DNA from: Colwellia echini
GTDB taxonomy: Bacteria; Pseudomonadota; Gammaproteobacteria; Enterobacterales; Alteromonadaceae
Assembly (NCBI RefSeq): GCF_002843355.2
Contig: NZ_PJAI02000013.1
Span: 1 to 64,000, forward strand
Length of the DNA stretch: 64,000 nt
Reading direction: 5' to 3'
Shown: positions 46,494 through 55,354 of the stretch, one piece after another
How the letters are laid out: every line of letters begins with the position of its first letter
Numbering within the stretch: position 1 is the stretch's first letter
Notes under the pieces: generated by a model
Databases searched by the model: none
What the model saw: only the letters and a program-made list of their open reading frames with translations
What the model was told of the DNA's origin: nothing
Made by a program: the position numbers and the translations under genes

Positions 46494-47162
46494 TTATGAC
46501 TCCGTTACTGGTAATAAGGTAATTTCTACACGACGGTTAAGATCACGACCTGCCGCGGTATCGTTAGTTGCAATAGGTTGAGTTTCACCAAACCCTACTA
46601 TTTCAAGGCGGTCAATGAGAATATTCTGGCCAAGAAAGTACTTAGCAACAGAGTTAGCTCTATTTTCAGATAACTGCTGATTATATTGTGTAGAACCAAC
46701 AGAATCAGTATAACCTGATACTAGAATAAGCGTTTTATTATACTCTTCAAGTACTAAAGCTACTGAATGTAATACACTGATAAACTTATTATTAATGCTA
46801 GTACTATTACTTGCAAAGGTAATATTACCGGGCATAATCAAATTAATTCTATCGCCGTCTCGCTCAACACTTACGCCACTATCACGTAACTGTTTACGTA
46901 ACTTAGCTTCTTGCGAGTCCATGTAGTAACCTATACCGCCACCAATAGCCGCACCACCTGCACCTGCTGCAAGAATACGTTTATTACGGGTATTACTGTC
47001 TTCATCTTTGTTCTTTAGATAAGCAACAACAGCGGCTAAACTTGCACCAGTTGCAGCGCCAATAGCGGTTGAACTTGTTTTACTTTCTCCGGTATAAGGA
47101 TCAAATGTTGTACAAGCCTGTAATAATAAAATGGCTGAAGCGGCAACAATTATTTTTTTCAT
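46494..47162 (-). CDS. OmpA-family peptidoglycan-binding lipoprotein with glycine-zipper region
   Basis: A 222-aa protein. Lipobox LLQAC (about residue 16). The next part (about 30-80) is rich in Gly/Ala (GAATGASLAA, GAGGAAIGGGIGYYM), a glycine-zipper membrane segment. The C-terminal OmpA domain (about 108-220) has SGYTDSVGSTQYNQQLSENR and ends NRRVEITL, the motif that contacts diaminopimelate in peptidoglycan. It resembles E. coli YiaD. It probably tethers the outer membrane to the cell wall. It heads a two-gene operon with the 101-aa lipoprotein. Confidence 0.92.
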   Translation of the reverse strand: MKKIIVAASAILLLQACTTFDPYTGESKTSSTAIGAATGASLAAVVAYLKNKDEDSNTRNKRILAAGAGGAAIGGGIGYYMDSQEAKLRKQLRDSGVSVERDGDRINLIMPGNITFASNSTSINNKFISVLHSVALVLEEYNKTLILVSGYTDSVGSTQYNQQLSENRANSVAKYFLGQNILIDRLEIVGFGETQPIATNDTAAGRDLNRRVEITLLPVTES

Positions 47163-47466
47163 AAACTTCCTGTATTCGTTTTGTGATTAACCTGTGAGCA
47201 GGTTTACTTGGGTATATTAATAGAAATGGAGATTAGAGACGTAGCACATATTTATTATGCCTAACTATGCAAATAACTAATACTAAGCGCTAGATATAAT
47301 AAACCCGATCTGAAATCGGGTTTAAATATTTCACGAAATCACATAACTCTATTACCTTGTAAATACTATACTTAATACATATTACATACAAGTTTACGAA
47401 AAATGATTAGCTCAGTTACAAAGGAGTATGTTTGATTTAATCCCCTCTAAATATGATTAGAGGTTA
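47163..47466. other. Intergenic region with terminator hairpin
   Basis: About 300 bp. It contains AAACCCGAT (47301-47309) with ATCGGGTTT (47315-47323), the likely terminator of the GDPD gene. The remaining AT-rich DNA includes the OmpA-like gene promoter. No further gene. Confidence 0.65.
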
Positions 47467-48759
47467 TTAATATCCCATACAATTGGCATAATAAGTAACC
47501 GTTGCAGGCCAGTCTGAAAATACACCAACAACACCAACATCTTTTGCTAAGACATCTAATAATACTAATACATCTGCTTCGCTATTTATCGCCTCAGATA
47601 TACTTTGATAGTACCAATCGCCGCCATTTGCTAAAAAACCTGAACGCTCAAGCGACCAAGCAATAATATTAAGTTCAGCGGTTTTCGCTGCAATAGCATA
47701 TTTTGAAGGGATAATTTCGCCCGCTGAATTTAACGTCACTAACATCCATAATGGCGGCGCCAAATATTCAACACCTTGATCTTTTAACTGCTGCATACTC
47801 GGTGTCCAAGTCGCTGAGTTTTGATGATCAAAGCTCGCGCTATCATATCTATCATCAAGAAATACCGCTTGTTTACCAAATTCAGGATTATTTGCTATCC
47901 AATATTGTACATCTTCAAGATTAAACGATTGTGGATACACCTGAGAAACTGGCACTCCGGCAGATATATATTCAGCTAGCATTTTTTGTGCGTAATCTTC
48001 TTGGCTAAAGCCATCAAACGGCATGGATACACTGGCTGATTTTAATTCAGGTGTCATTTTAACACCGGCATTTTTAAACATATCAATACTTTCGGCGTGC
48101 GTCATTAAAGTTCCAGAGCCTGCATACAAGTCAGTGCGCCAATCAGGTGTGCCTGCTAAGTACTCTTTTACGGTAGTTGCTTGCGGGTTAGCGCCATCCA
48201 TTTTGCCATTCAAGGTTTTAAATTGGGCTAAGGTAATATCACTGGTACAACATTTAGCGCTTGCTGCAACACCATTGGCCGTATCAGCTGGAGAAAAAGG
48301 CTCTGAACATTGTGCTGCAAGCTCTGGCACAGCTAAAATATTGGTGGTTGTTGCTAAGTCACACTGAGAATGACGACAAACTAAAGCTTTGTCTGAAGTA
48401 AAAGTTACATCACACTCAACAATACCAGCGCCTGAATCAATGGCCGCTTGATAGGCTTCTTTAGTGTGCTCTGGAAATAACATTGAAGCACCACGGTGAC
48501 CTATTGAAAAGTCAGAGCGATAAAAAGTATTGTCTTTACACTGTTCTAGCTTAGTTTTTAACTCACTTGTTTGCATTTCGTTTATTAAAAATAATGGTCT
48601 TACGCCTACCTTAGCGATCACTTTATCGGCTACATCAGGAATGGCTGCAATAGATGTGTCATCAACACTATTATCTTTGGCGTCGTTACAACCTACTTGC
48701 AGAAAAGTAGCGATTAACGCCAGTACAATCCAATATTTTTTTGAGCCAGAAGTTTGCAT
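47467..48759 (-). CDS. Glycerophosphodiester phosphodiesterase-family lipoprotein
   Basis: A 430-aa protein with lipobox LQVGC (about residue 24). The GDPD TIM barrel shows SIGHRGASMLFPEHTKEAY with the catalytic HR...E, GIVECDVTFTSDKALVCRH, and a later EL(K) motif (MTPELKS). It hydrolyses glycerophosphodiesters to glycerol-3-phosphate and an alcohol at the cell envelope. It is longer than E. coli GlpQ (about 358 aa), mainly by an N-terminal extension and an insert with cysteines (around 160-180). I use the ATG at 48759 with AAGGA 6 nt upstream instead of a TTG two codons earlier. Confidence 0.9.
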   Translation of the reverse strand: MQTSGSKKYWIVLALIATFLQVGCNDAKDNSVDDTSIAAIPDVADKVIAKVGVRPLFLINEMQTSELKTKLEQCKDNTFYRSDFSIGHRGASMLFPEHTKEAYQAAIDSGAGIVECDVTFTSDKALVCRHSQCDLATTTNILAVPELAAQCSEPFSPADTANGVAASAKCCTSDITLAQFKTLNGKMDGANPQATTVKEYLAGTPDWRTDLYAGSGTLMTHAESIDMFKNAGVKMTPELKSASVSMPFDGFSQEDYAQKMLAEYISAGVPVSQVYPQSFNLEDVQYWIANNPEFGKQAVFLDDRYDSASFDHQNSATWTPSMQQLKDQGVEYLAPPLWMLVTLNSAGEIIPSKYAIAAKTAELNIIAWSLERSGFLANGGDWYYQSISEAINSEADVLVLLDVLAKDVGVVGVFSDWPATVTYYANCMGY

Positions 48760-49038
48760 ACCCAATCCTTGTATTTATGTTATTTCACTCTAAAATTTAA
48801 TTAATTAAATTTAGTTTGGCTTAGTTTACCTTGGCTTAGCTTAATTAAGTGAAAGTTAACTACGTCATGAAGTGAAATTTAACAACGTCGTCTTTATGCT
48901 AAATGATGATTAAGGCATTTAAGTGATACTTTTATGACGAATATCTAAATTCTATCCTCCCAATTTAGGCTTGTCATAATTATTAATAAAAATCAGGTAT
49001 AATCTCTATAAATTATTCGCTTAAAATAGAGTTATCCC

Positions 49039-50055
49039 TTGCTTAAAACGCTGCAACAACTAATAAACGATCCTCAATTAACTTACATAGAAACACTGCA
49101 AGAATTGTGGAGTGGTTATGGTGAAATTACCCGTTATTACAGCCCTAACCTAGCAGCTTCGGTTATCGTAAAATCAATTAGCCCACCTAAACAAGTTAAT
49201 CACCCTCGAGGTTGGCACAGTGATCTTGGTCATCAGCGAAAATTAGACTCTTACAAAATAGAAGCCCATTTTTATCAGAACTATGCACATTTATGCACTA
49301 CAAATTGTTATGTACCGCAAGTTATGAGCTTTTCAAAAGTCTCCTCAACCACACAAATATTAGTGATGGAAGACTTACTAGCCTTAGGCTTTAACGATAA
49401 CGAACCTGCGCTATCGTTAACCGACATTAAAGTCGTTATTCACTGGCTAGCAAACTTTCATGCACGTTTTATCAATTACCAAGCCAATGACTTATGGCCA
49501 GTAGGGACTTATTGGCATTTAGCGACCAGGCAAGATGAATTTAACACCATGGAAAATGGGCCTTTAAAACAGGCTGCGCATTTTATTGATAATCAGCTTA
49601 ACAAGGCAAAGTATCAAACCTTAGTCCATGGTGATGCAAAATTAGCGAATTTCTGTTTTGGTGACTTTACGGCTGAAAATATTAATGTAGACATTAGCGG
49701 TGAGCCTCAACATAAAACCAAGCGCGTAGCCGCGGTAGATTTTCAATATGTGGGTAAAGGTGTTGGCGTAAAAGATCTAGCCTATTTTTTAGGAAGTTGT
49801 TTAACCGACAATGATTTAACTCAAGTACACAATGAACTGCTCGATTACTACTTTAACCACTTAAAGCAAGCGTGCATTGACTATAAACAAGCGGTTAACT
49901 TTACCGAATTAGAAACTGAATGGCGTCAGTTATACAGTTTTGCGAATGCTGATTTTCATCGTTTTTTACAAGGTTGGAGCCCCGAGCATCAGAAAATCAA
50001 TAGCTATTTACAAGCTCAAACGGATATAGTTTTAACACAACATCTAAGCAGTTAA
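49039..50055 (+). CDS. Aminoglycoside/choline-kinase-like phosphotransferase
   Basis: A 338-aa protein of the APH/CHK protein-kinase-like fold. The catalytic loop TLVHGDAKLANFCF contains the Brenner-type HGDxxxxN, and the metal-binding AVDFQYVGKG follows about 40 residues later. SKVSSTTQILVMEDL resembles the hinge region. The substrate is unknown: these enzymes phosphorylate small hydroxyl compounds such as choline or ecdysteroid-like molecules. The only start that fits is TTG at 49039 because a stop codon lies four codons upstream in frame, and the ribosome-binding site is weak. Confidence 0.85.
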   Translation: MLKTLQQLINDPQLTYIETLQELWSGYGEITRYYSPNLAASVIVKSISPPKQVNHPRGWHSDLGHQRKLDSYKIEAHFYQNYAHLCTTNCYVPQVMSFSKVSSTTQILVMEDLLALGFNDNEPALSLTDIKVVIHWLANFHARFINYQANDLWPVGTYWHLATRQDEFNTMENGPLKQAAHFIDNQLNKAKYQTLVHGDAKLANFCFGDFTAENINVDISGEPQHKTKRVAAVDFQYVGKGVGVKDLAYFLGSCLTDNDLTQVHNELLDYYFNHLKQACIDYKQAVNFTELETEWRQLYSFANADFHRFLQGWSPEHQKINSYLQAQTDIVLTQHLSS

Positions 50056-50083
50056 TGCTAAGTTTATTTAGGCTTAGCTTTGC

Positions 50084-50311
50084 TTAGTTTTGCTTAGTTA
50101 ACGCCTCATTACGCTCACGTTGATATTGCTCGAACGTTTTTTCTTGGCTTTGAATACAATCATTATACTGCCCTTCAGTCGCTGCTTTTTCAATACATGC
50201 ACTTTGTTGATATTCTTGTCCAGCTTTATACAACTGCTTGTTGCTGCATGAACATAAAGCTACTGATAGCATTACCACTAAAGCGATATTAACATTTAAG
50301 GTGTTTTTCAT
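50084..50311 (-). CDS. Small lipoprotein of unknown function
   Basis: A 75-aa protein with a lipobox-like ALCSC near residue 22, followed by a helical, Gln/Glu-rich mature part carrying two cysteines (SACIEKA and NDCIQS) that could pair. Not recognised. It is convergent with the phosphotransferase gene, and its 3' end overlaps a short tandem repeat (GCTTAG words, about 50071-50099). Confidence 0.75.
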   Translation of the reverse strand: MKNTLNVNIALVVMLSVALCSCSNKQLYKAGQEYQQSACIEKAATEGQYNDCIQSQEKTFEQYQRERNEALTKQN

Positions 50312-50380
50312 AATAAATTCTAAACCTTATATTTGTAAAAGACACAACAAAAAAATTCACAATAACTAAGCTCGAGCCAG

Positions 50381-50411
50381 GTCAAGTCAAGTCAATTCAA
50401 TTCAATTCAAT
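50381..50411. repeat. Pentanucleotide tandem repeat at the end of the FKBP gene
   Basis: GTCAA twice, followed by several TTCAA units in direct succession, abutting the stop codon of the FKBP-type isomerase. The repeat number could vary by slippage without affecting the protein. Confidence 0.7.
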
Positions 50412-50893
50412 TAGTCATCACAACGTGATTTAATAAGAGTAACAACAGAAATAAGCACGCTATTCGGCGCAATTTCTCCTGGTATACCTTTACTGCCATA
50501 GGCTAATTCTGGTGGAATATAAAGCTCCCATGTTTCACCAATATTCATCATAGGTACACCTTCACGCCAGCCTTTAATCATTTTAGATAACTGAAACTCA
50601 TCAGGAGAGCCACGTTGATAGCTACTGTCGATGATTTTATTAGTTTTGGCTGACATCATTTGATAATGCACGGTAATTTTTGCATCGGGATCAGGTTTAC
50701 AATCATTCGTTTTTGACAAAATTTTGTACTGTAATCCAGACTCGGTCTCAACAACACCTTCTTTTTTAAGGTTCATGTTGAACCAATGGGCATTGATCTC
50801 TTCTTGTGTATAACCGCCATTAGAGTTACTAGAACTGGCGCAAGCAAACATCAAGGTACAAGTTAAACTGACAAACAAATTACGAATTAACAT
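50411..50893 (-). CDS. FKBP-type peptidyl-prolyl isomerase, lipoprotein
   Basis: A 160-aa protein with lipobox LMFAC (about residue 17). The FKBP domain (about 55-158) shows GLQYKIL, ITVHYQMM, GWREGVPMMNIGE and IPPELAYGSKG, which line the FK506-binding pocket. It catalyses proline isomerisation in the envelope. The start is moved to the ATG at 50893 rather than a TTG four codons earlier. It is divergent from the helicase gene. Confidence 0.92.
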   Translation of the reverse strand: MLIRNLFVSLTCTLMFACASSSNSNGGYTQEEINAHWFNMNLKKEGVVETESGLQYKILSKTNDCKPDPDAKITVHYQMMSAKTNKIIDSSYQRGSPDEFQLSKMIKGWREGVPMMNIGETWELYIPPELAYGSKGIPGEIAPNSVLISVVTLIKSRCDD

Positions 50894-51040
50894 TTTTAAT
50901 CTCAACTACTAAATAGATAACGTTATGATTTATGCTGTTAATCATAACATTAGCTTGTGTTAAGTAAATAACGTCTGACTTAAATATGTGAACGCATTCT
51001 GTTAGAATAGCCGCCTATTGATTAAATACCCCGAGCCAGC

Positions 51041-52288
51041 ATGTCAGAATTTAAAGCATTTTCACTTTTAGAGTCAATTATTGACCGCGTTGCTCTGAAA
51101 GGTTACAAGCAACCTACCCCGATACAAAAAGAATGCATCCCCGCACTTATTAATGGTAACGACCTGCTAGGTATTGCACAGACGGGAACAGGAAAAACTG
51201 CGGCCTTTTCATTACCTATTATCAATAAGTTTGGACGAGATAAAATTGGCCAAGATAAGGTTGATAATAAAGCCAAAAGTACACGCTCGCTGATATTAAC
51301 GCCTACACGTGAACTTGCCTCGCAAATAATGCAAAATATTGATGACTACTCTACAGACTTGGAACTGAAAACTAAGGTTGTTTATGGTGGCGTAGGCAGA
51401 CAAGGTCAAGTTGATGCTATAAAGCTTGGGCTTGATATTTTAGTAGCTACTCCTGGAAGATTGCTAGATTTAATTGAAACTGGCGATATCAACTTTAAGG
51501 CATTAGAAGTATTTGTATTAGATGAAGCCGATACCATGCTTGATATGGGGTTTTTTAACGATGTGCAAACCATCATTTCTAAATTGCCAAAAAAACGACA
51601 AACATTATTGTTTTCAGCAACTATGCCTGCTGAAATAGAAATACTTGCACAAGCAATATTAACTAATCCTAAAAAAGTTCAGATTGATCCTGAAACAGTA
51701 ACAATCGACTTGGTTAATCAAAGTGTTTACCACCTCGAAAAATCAAATAAGGTGCCAGCGCTATTTAATATACTGGCAAATGCTGACTTTGAAAAAGTAC
51801 TCATTTTTTGTAAAACAAAATATGGTGCTGACATTATTGTTAAAGCACTAGAAGGCGCATCAATAACTGCGGCAAGCTTACACAGTGGCAAAACTCAAGC
51901 GATGAGAGAAGAAGCCTTACAAAACTTTAAAGATGCTAACTTACGAGTATTGGTGGCAACCGATGTTGCCGCGCGCGGCATTGATGTTGATAACATTTCG
52001 TTAGTTATTAACTACAACCTGCCTGAAGATCCAAGAAACTATATACACAGAATAGGACGCACTGCGCGTGCAGGTAAAAGCGGCATGGCTATTTCATTTG
52101 CAGTAGAAAATGATATTAGGCAATTAACAAATATTGAAAATAGCATAGGCCAAGTTATTCCTGTTGTAACAGAGCAACCTTTCCATAAAGAGTTTGCAAA
52201 AGCGCCGATACAAGCTAAGAAAAAGAAACAAGTTAAAAAGCCAAGCAGATCTAGTAAGCCAAATAAGTCTAGAGCGAAAAGAAAATAA
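51041..52288 (+). CDS. DEAD-box ATP-dependent RNA helicase, RhlE-like
   Basis: A 415-aa RNA helicase with the full motif set: Q motif KQPTPIQ, motif I AQTGTGKT, Ia PTRELA, II LDEADTMLDMG, III FSATMP, IV FCKTK, V ATDVAARGID, VI HRIGRTAR. The tail after about residue 380 is lysine/arginine-rich and binds RNA non-specifically. It unwinds short RNA duplexes, in ribosome assembly or mRNA turnover. Such helicases are often cold-induced in psychrophiles. It is close to RhlE, but an SrmB- or DbpA-type name cannot be excluded. A terminator follows. Confidence 0.93.
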   Translation: MSEFKAFSLLESIIDRVALKGYKQPTPIQKECIPALINGNDLLGIAQTGTGKTAAFSLPIINKFGRDKIGQDKVDNKAKSTRSLILTPTRELASQIMQNIDDYSTDLELKTKVVYGGVGRQGQVDAIKLGLDILVATPGRLLDLIETGDINFKALEVFVLDEADTMLDMGFFNDVQTIISKLPKKRQTLLFSATMPAEIEILAQAILTNPKKVQIDPETVTIDLVNQSVYHLEKSNKVPALFNILANADFEKVLIFCKTKYGADIIVKALEGASITAASLHSGKTQAMREEALQNFKDANLRVLVATDVAARGIDVDNISLVINYNLPEDPRNYIHRIGRTARAGKSGMAISFAVENDIRQLTNIENSIGQVIPVVTEQPFHKEFAKAPIQAKKKKQVKKPSRSSKPNKSRAKRK

Positions 52289-52320
52289 AAACAGGCTTAC
52301 TTTAAAGCCTGTTTAGTTTT
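52287..52320 (+). terminator. Intrinsic terminator after the DEAD-box helicase
   Basis: AAACAGGCTT (52289-52298) pairs with AAGCCTGTTT (52305-52314), followed by AGTTTT. Confidence 0.8.
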
Positions 52321-52389
52321 ACCGGACTAATTAACTTCAACTTGGTATTGGTATTAACATCAATACCTATACCTATAAAAATAAGAACA

Positions 52390-52416
52390 TGGTCATTTTA
52401 CTTGTTAAAATGACCA
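52390..52416 (-). terminator. Hairpin after the TauE/SafE permease gene
   Basis: A perfect 11-bp stem TGGTCATTTTA / TAAAATGACCA with a 5-nt loop, followed on the minus strand by an A/T-rich tail. Confidence 0.7.
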
Positions 52417-52434
52417 GCAAGTAAGCCTTTAGGG

Positions 52435-53445
52435 TTATAGTTTTGTAGGGTTCTCACTGGTGAGTTTGGCTCCCCAATCACGTAATTTTTCAAATACTAA
52501 TAAACATAAACCTACCGCAATAACGGCAAGTGCAATGCCTCCTACGCCTAGCGCGTCATATTCGTTTTGAAAGGTCCACAATAGCTGACCTACGCATAAT
52601 GTAGCTACAATAAGTAGCGTGTATTTACGGTTGATAAATTCCACAACAAAAACACCTAAAGGTGCGCCTAAAGCAACAACTGGTGCAGCTGCCAGCCAGT
52701 TTTCATAAACACCTGGTTGCCAACTATTGGTTACACTTTTAATAACAACACCATAAACCGAAGCAAACGCCATAATGATAACTGACGTGGGAATGGCAAT
52801 TTTAAGATCGGCGCGACAGAGTAAAACGAGTGCTGCGTAAATAACCATGTCAATGCCTACCCCCGTAACAGATACTGCAAGCGCACTAGCGCCAAGGCCT
52901 AAAATAAAACCTAGTTTGTGATCCCATTTTTCATCAAATTCGGTCATACCTGTGTTAGTAGAGATCTCATTGATTCGATAAAGGTGCAGCAAGCCAAAGC
53001 TACCCCAAATAATCGCAAAAATGACTTTAATCCATAAATCGGGTACCTCAGGTGCTATAAAAAATATTCCTAAAGGGGTACCAAATAATGCCCCAAGTGT
53101 AGCGCCTTTTAGTATCGGCCAAGCAACCGGCTGGCGGCGTACTAAAATGAAAATGCTGGCGCTAACCATGCCGATTGATTGCACGGCAAAACTAAAGTCT
53201 CTTCCAAGGCTTGCTGGCAAATCAAACAAGAGTACCAACACGGGAAAGCCAACTGTGCCTCCGCCCATAGGGGTAGATCCTGCGGCATAACTGCCAAGTG
53301 CCATAGCCACTGCCATAGGCCAATGTTCAGCGGTGGTTTGCCATGCTGAAGTAAAGTGTATTAGGCTAAACCAGCTGACATAAAAGATGCCAAGCCAGAG
53401 AAACCATATCCATAAATAACGCTTCGCTGGGGGTTGGATTGTCAT
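52435..53445 (-). CDS. TauE/SafE family membrane permease
   Basis: A 336-aa integral membrane protein with about eight to nine hydrophobic segments. The repeated glycine-rich motif GSYAAGSTPMGGGTVGFPVL in the first half and GASALAVSVTGVGIDMV in the second are the two internal repeats of the TauE/SafE (DUF81) family. Members export sulfite, sulfoacetate or other organosulfur anions. The substrate here is not determinable. It is monocistronic and convergent with the helicase gene. Confidence 0.9.
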   Translation of the reverse strand: MTIQPPAKRYLWIWFLWLGIFYVSWFSLIHFTSAWQTTAEHWPMAVAMALGSYAAGSTPMGGGTVGFPVLVLLFDLPASLGRDFSFAVQSIGMVSASIFILVRRQPVAWPILKGATLGALFGTPLGIFFIAPEVPDLWIKVIFAIIWGSFGLLHLYRINEISTNTGMTEFDEKWDHKLGFILGLGASALAVSVTGVGIDMVIYAALVLLCRADLKIAIPTSVIIMAFASVYGVVIKSVTNSWQPGVYENWLAAAPVVALGAPLGVFVVEFINRKYTLLIVATLCVGQLLWTFQNEYDALGVGGIALAVIAVGLCLLVFEKLRDWGAKLTSENPTKL

Positions 53446-53958
53446 TATTATTTTTTACCCTGAATGAAATTTGTATTTTGCACTGATAACAGCGATTAGT
53501 TTAATCTAATGACAAGACACATCTGGTCTACAAGGCATTAAGATGGGAGATAACTATTAGAAAGACTCAGGTTAGTAGTTAACTGCTTTCCTCATTGAGG
53601 AATAATTACGCGACCAAAATAATCGACATCACACAATATTTCAACAACTTTGTTCATAATCTAGCTGAGGTTGATTAACTTGAGGGACGTAAACCTGAGG
53701 TAGCGTTCTAATGAAGTTTTACTGTAAAAAGCTAAATAACGTGGTCTATTCACAGTTTCAGTAACCTTTATATTTAACCCCCTCAATCATCTTAGTATTC
53801 TATTTAAAATTTTTTAAGGATGCTTTACACGACTCGTCTAACCGGTAAAAAAATAACTTTTCTCTAAGTTCTTTGTGCTTTTTTGTCTAAGCTAAACGCT
53901 TAAATCTATCAATATTTAGGAAACTTGTTACAATGCTATTTTTTATTTTAGGTAGACT
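53446..53958. other. Intergenic region without a recognised gene
   Basis: About 510 bp between the permease and the VF530-like gene. No coding frame and no element end matching the MITEs was found. A small hairpin (TTCCTCATTGAGGAA, about 53591-53605) is the only local structure noted. Confidence 0.6.
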
Positions 53959-54318
53959 ATGAATAATAGTAATGATCCACTACACGGCATAAAACTTGAA
54001 CAGATCCTAACCGAACTAGAGAAGAAAGTTGGTTGGGAGAAGATGGGTGAGATGCTTAGCATTCGTTGTTTCCAGAATAAACCACGCCTTAAATCAAGTT
54101 TGAAATTTTTGCGTACCACTCCTTGGGCACGCAGTAGAGTTGAAATTTTATACCTAAAAACTTTTTGTAGTAAACATCCAGAAACGGGTAAAATTATCAG
54201 AGCAATACTCGCCCAAGATAATAAAGTGGCAGATACCACTTCTAACAAGCCCAGTGGTAACAAACTAGCTAATAGCAAGAAAGTTCCCTTTGTTTGGCCA
54301 ACAGCGAAAAAGAAATAG
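53959..54318 (+). CDS. VF530-family (DUF2132) putative DNA-binding protein
   Basis: A 119-aa small basic protein. The core NDPLHGIKLEQILTELEKKV and the segment TPWARSRVEILYLK match the VF530 family, a SAP-like fold with proposed DNA binding known from a Vibrio fischeri structure. The C-terminal about 35 residues are basic and low in complexity, ending with KKK. An AGG lies about 7 nt before the ATG. Function in the cell is unknown. Confidence 0.88.
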   Translation: MNNSNDPLHGIKLEQILTELEKKVGWEKMGEMLSIRCFQNKPRLKSSLKFLRTTPWARSRVEILYLKTFCSKHPETGKIIRAILAQDNKVADTTSNKPSGNKLANSKKVPFVWPTAKKK

Positions 54319-54691
54319 ACTTATTATCCATTTAAAGGAAAAACATCAAGGTGTTGCTCTGCTTGGTGCTTTGCTCGATGCTTTGCTTAGTAATTCTATT
54401 TATTTGAATCTCGAATAGACTAACCGTCTTCGGCTTGGAGCTCATTGTTGTTGAAATTGCTCTGCTTAGCTGTGTGGTCGCGACTAAAACTCGACAAAGC
54501 ATTTAAATTTACTCTATCCATTTATTCTCATAATTCGCGGGGGAGATTACAACCTTTGTAACTTAGGTGAAACCTTTATCCCTCACAATAAATCTATAAA
54601 AAAAACTTACGCTTTTTGGGTATATGCTTTTTAGGTATATGTTTATTTAGATATTATGCTGATTGCACCGTTAATAAGGAACTAAAGCCAA
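54319..54691. other. Intergenic region with short degenerate repeats
   Basis: About 370 bp. It holds imperfect copies of TGCTTTGCT/TGCTCTGCTT words (about 54354-54390 and 54460-54472) but no gene and no clear terminator. Confidence 0.5.
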
Positions 54692-55354
54692 ATGATGAAT
54701 TACGATAACTTTGATGCCATTTTATTTGATATGGACGGCACGATTTTTGACTCAGAAACCGTTCATCGCCAAGCATGGAAAATCACCGCTAAACAATACG
54801 ATCAGGAGTTTACCGATGAAATGTATTTAAACTTTATTGGCATGACTACACCAAGCTGTATGGAAGTTGCGGGTACTTGGTTTAACAGCAGCAACGGCAC
54901 AAAAAACACTGTTGATATGCAATTATTTTCAGAAAGTTACTACCAAAATCTACACGAATTACACCAACAAGCCGTACCGCTAAAAGCAGGCTTTTTAGAA
55001 TACTTAAGATTTCTAAAAACACTTAACAAACCACTAGGCATAGTAACCTCAAGTGCTCGACCAGGCGTTACCGCCAACTTTATGCATTATGACTTTTACG
55101 ACGCATTTAACGTGGTTATTAGCCGTGATGAGGTTAGCCAATATAAACCACACCCTGCCCCGTATTTATTAGCATGTGAAAAGCTACAAGTTGACCCACA
55201 ACGTGCCTTAGTGTTTGAAGACTCAAATGCTGGAGCAACCGCCGCCTTAGATGCTGGTTGTTATGTTATTGGCATTCCAGATCTTGTTGCATTTAATGAC
55301 GAAGTGAAAAGTCGATTGTATAAAGAATTGGGGAGTTTTGGGGAATTGTTGTAG
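54692..55354 (+). CDS. HAD-superfamily hydrolase, beta-phosphoglucomutase-like
   Basis: A 220-aa phosphatase/mutase of HAD subfamily IA. Motif I is LFDMDGTIFDSE with nucleophile Asp13 and acid/base Asp15. Motif II is VTSSAR, the motif III lysine is in YKPHPAPY, and motif IV is VFEDSNAGATAA. The cap domain is helical (about 20-95). The DGTIFDSE and PHP patterns fit sugar-phosphate phosphatases of the YqaB/YniC or beta-PGM group. The exact substrate is unknown. AAGGA lies 11 nt before the ATG. Confidence 0.9.
   Translation: MMNYDNFDAILFDMDGTIFDSETVHRQAWKITAKQYDQEFTDEMYLNFIGMTTPSCMEVAGTWFNSSNGTKNTVDMQLFSESYYQNLHELHQQAVPLKAGFLEYLRFLKTLNKPLGIVTSSARPGVTANFMHYDFYDAFNVVISRDEVSQYKPHPAPYLLACEKLQVDPQRALVFEDSNAGATAALDAGCYVIGIPDLVAFNDEVKSRLYKELGSFGELL

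Noticed and set aside
53446-53958. Possible degenerate mobile element upstream of the VF530-like gene
   Set aside because: An isolated CTCAGGTTAGTAG string resembles a MITE end, but no matching opposite terminus or interior similarity was found.
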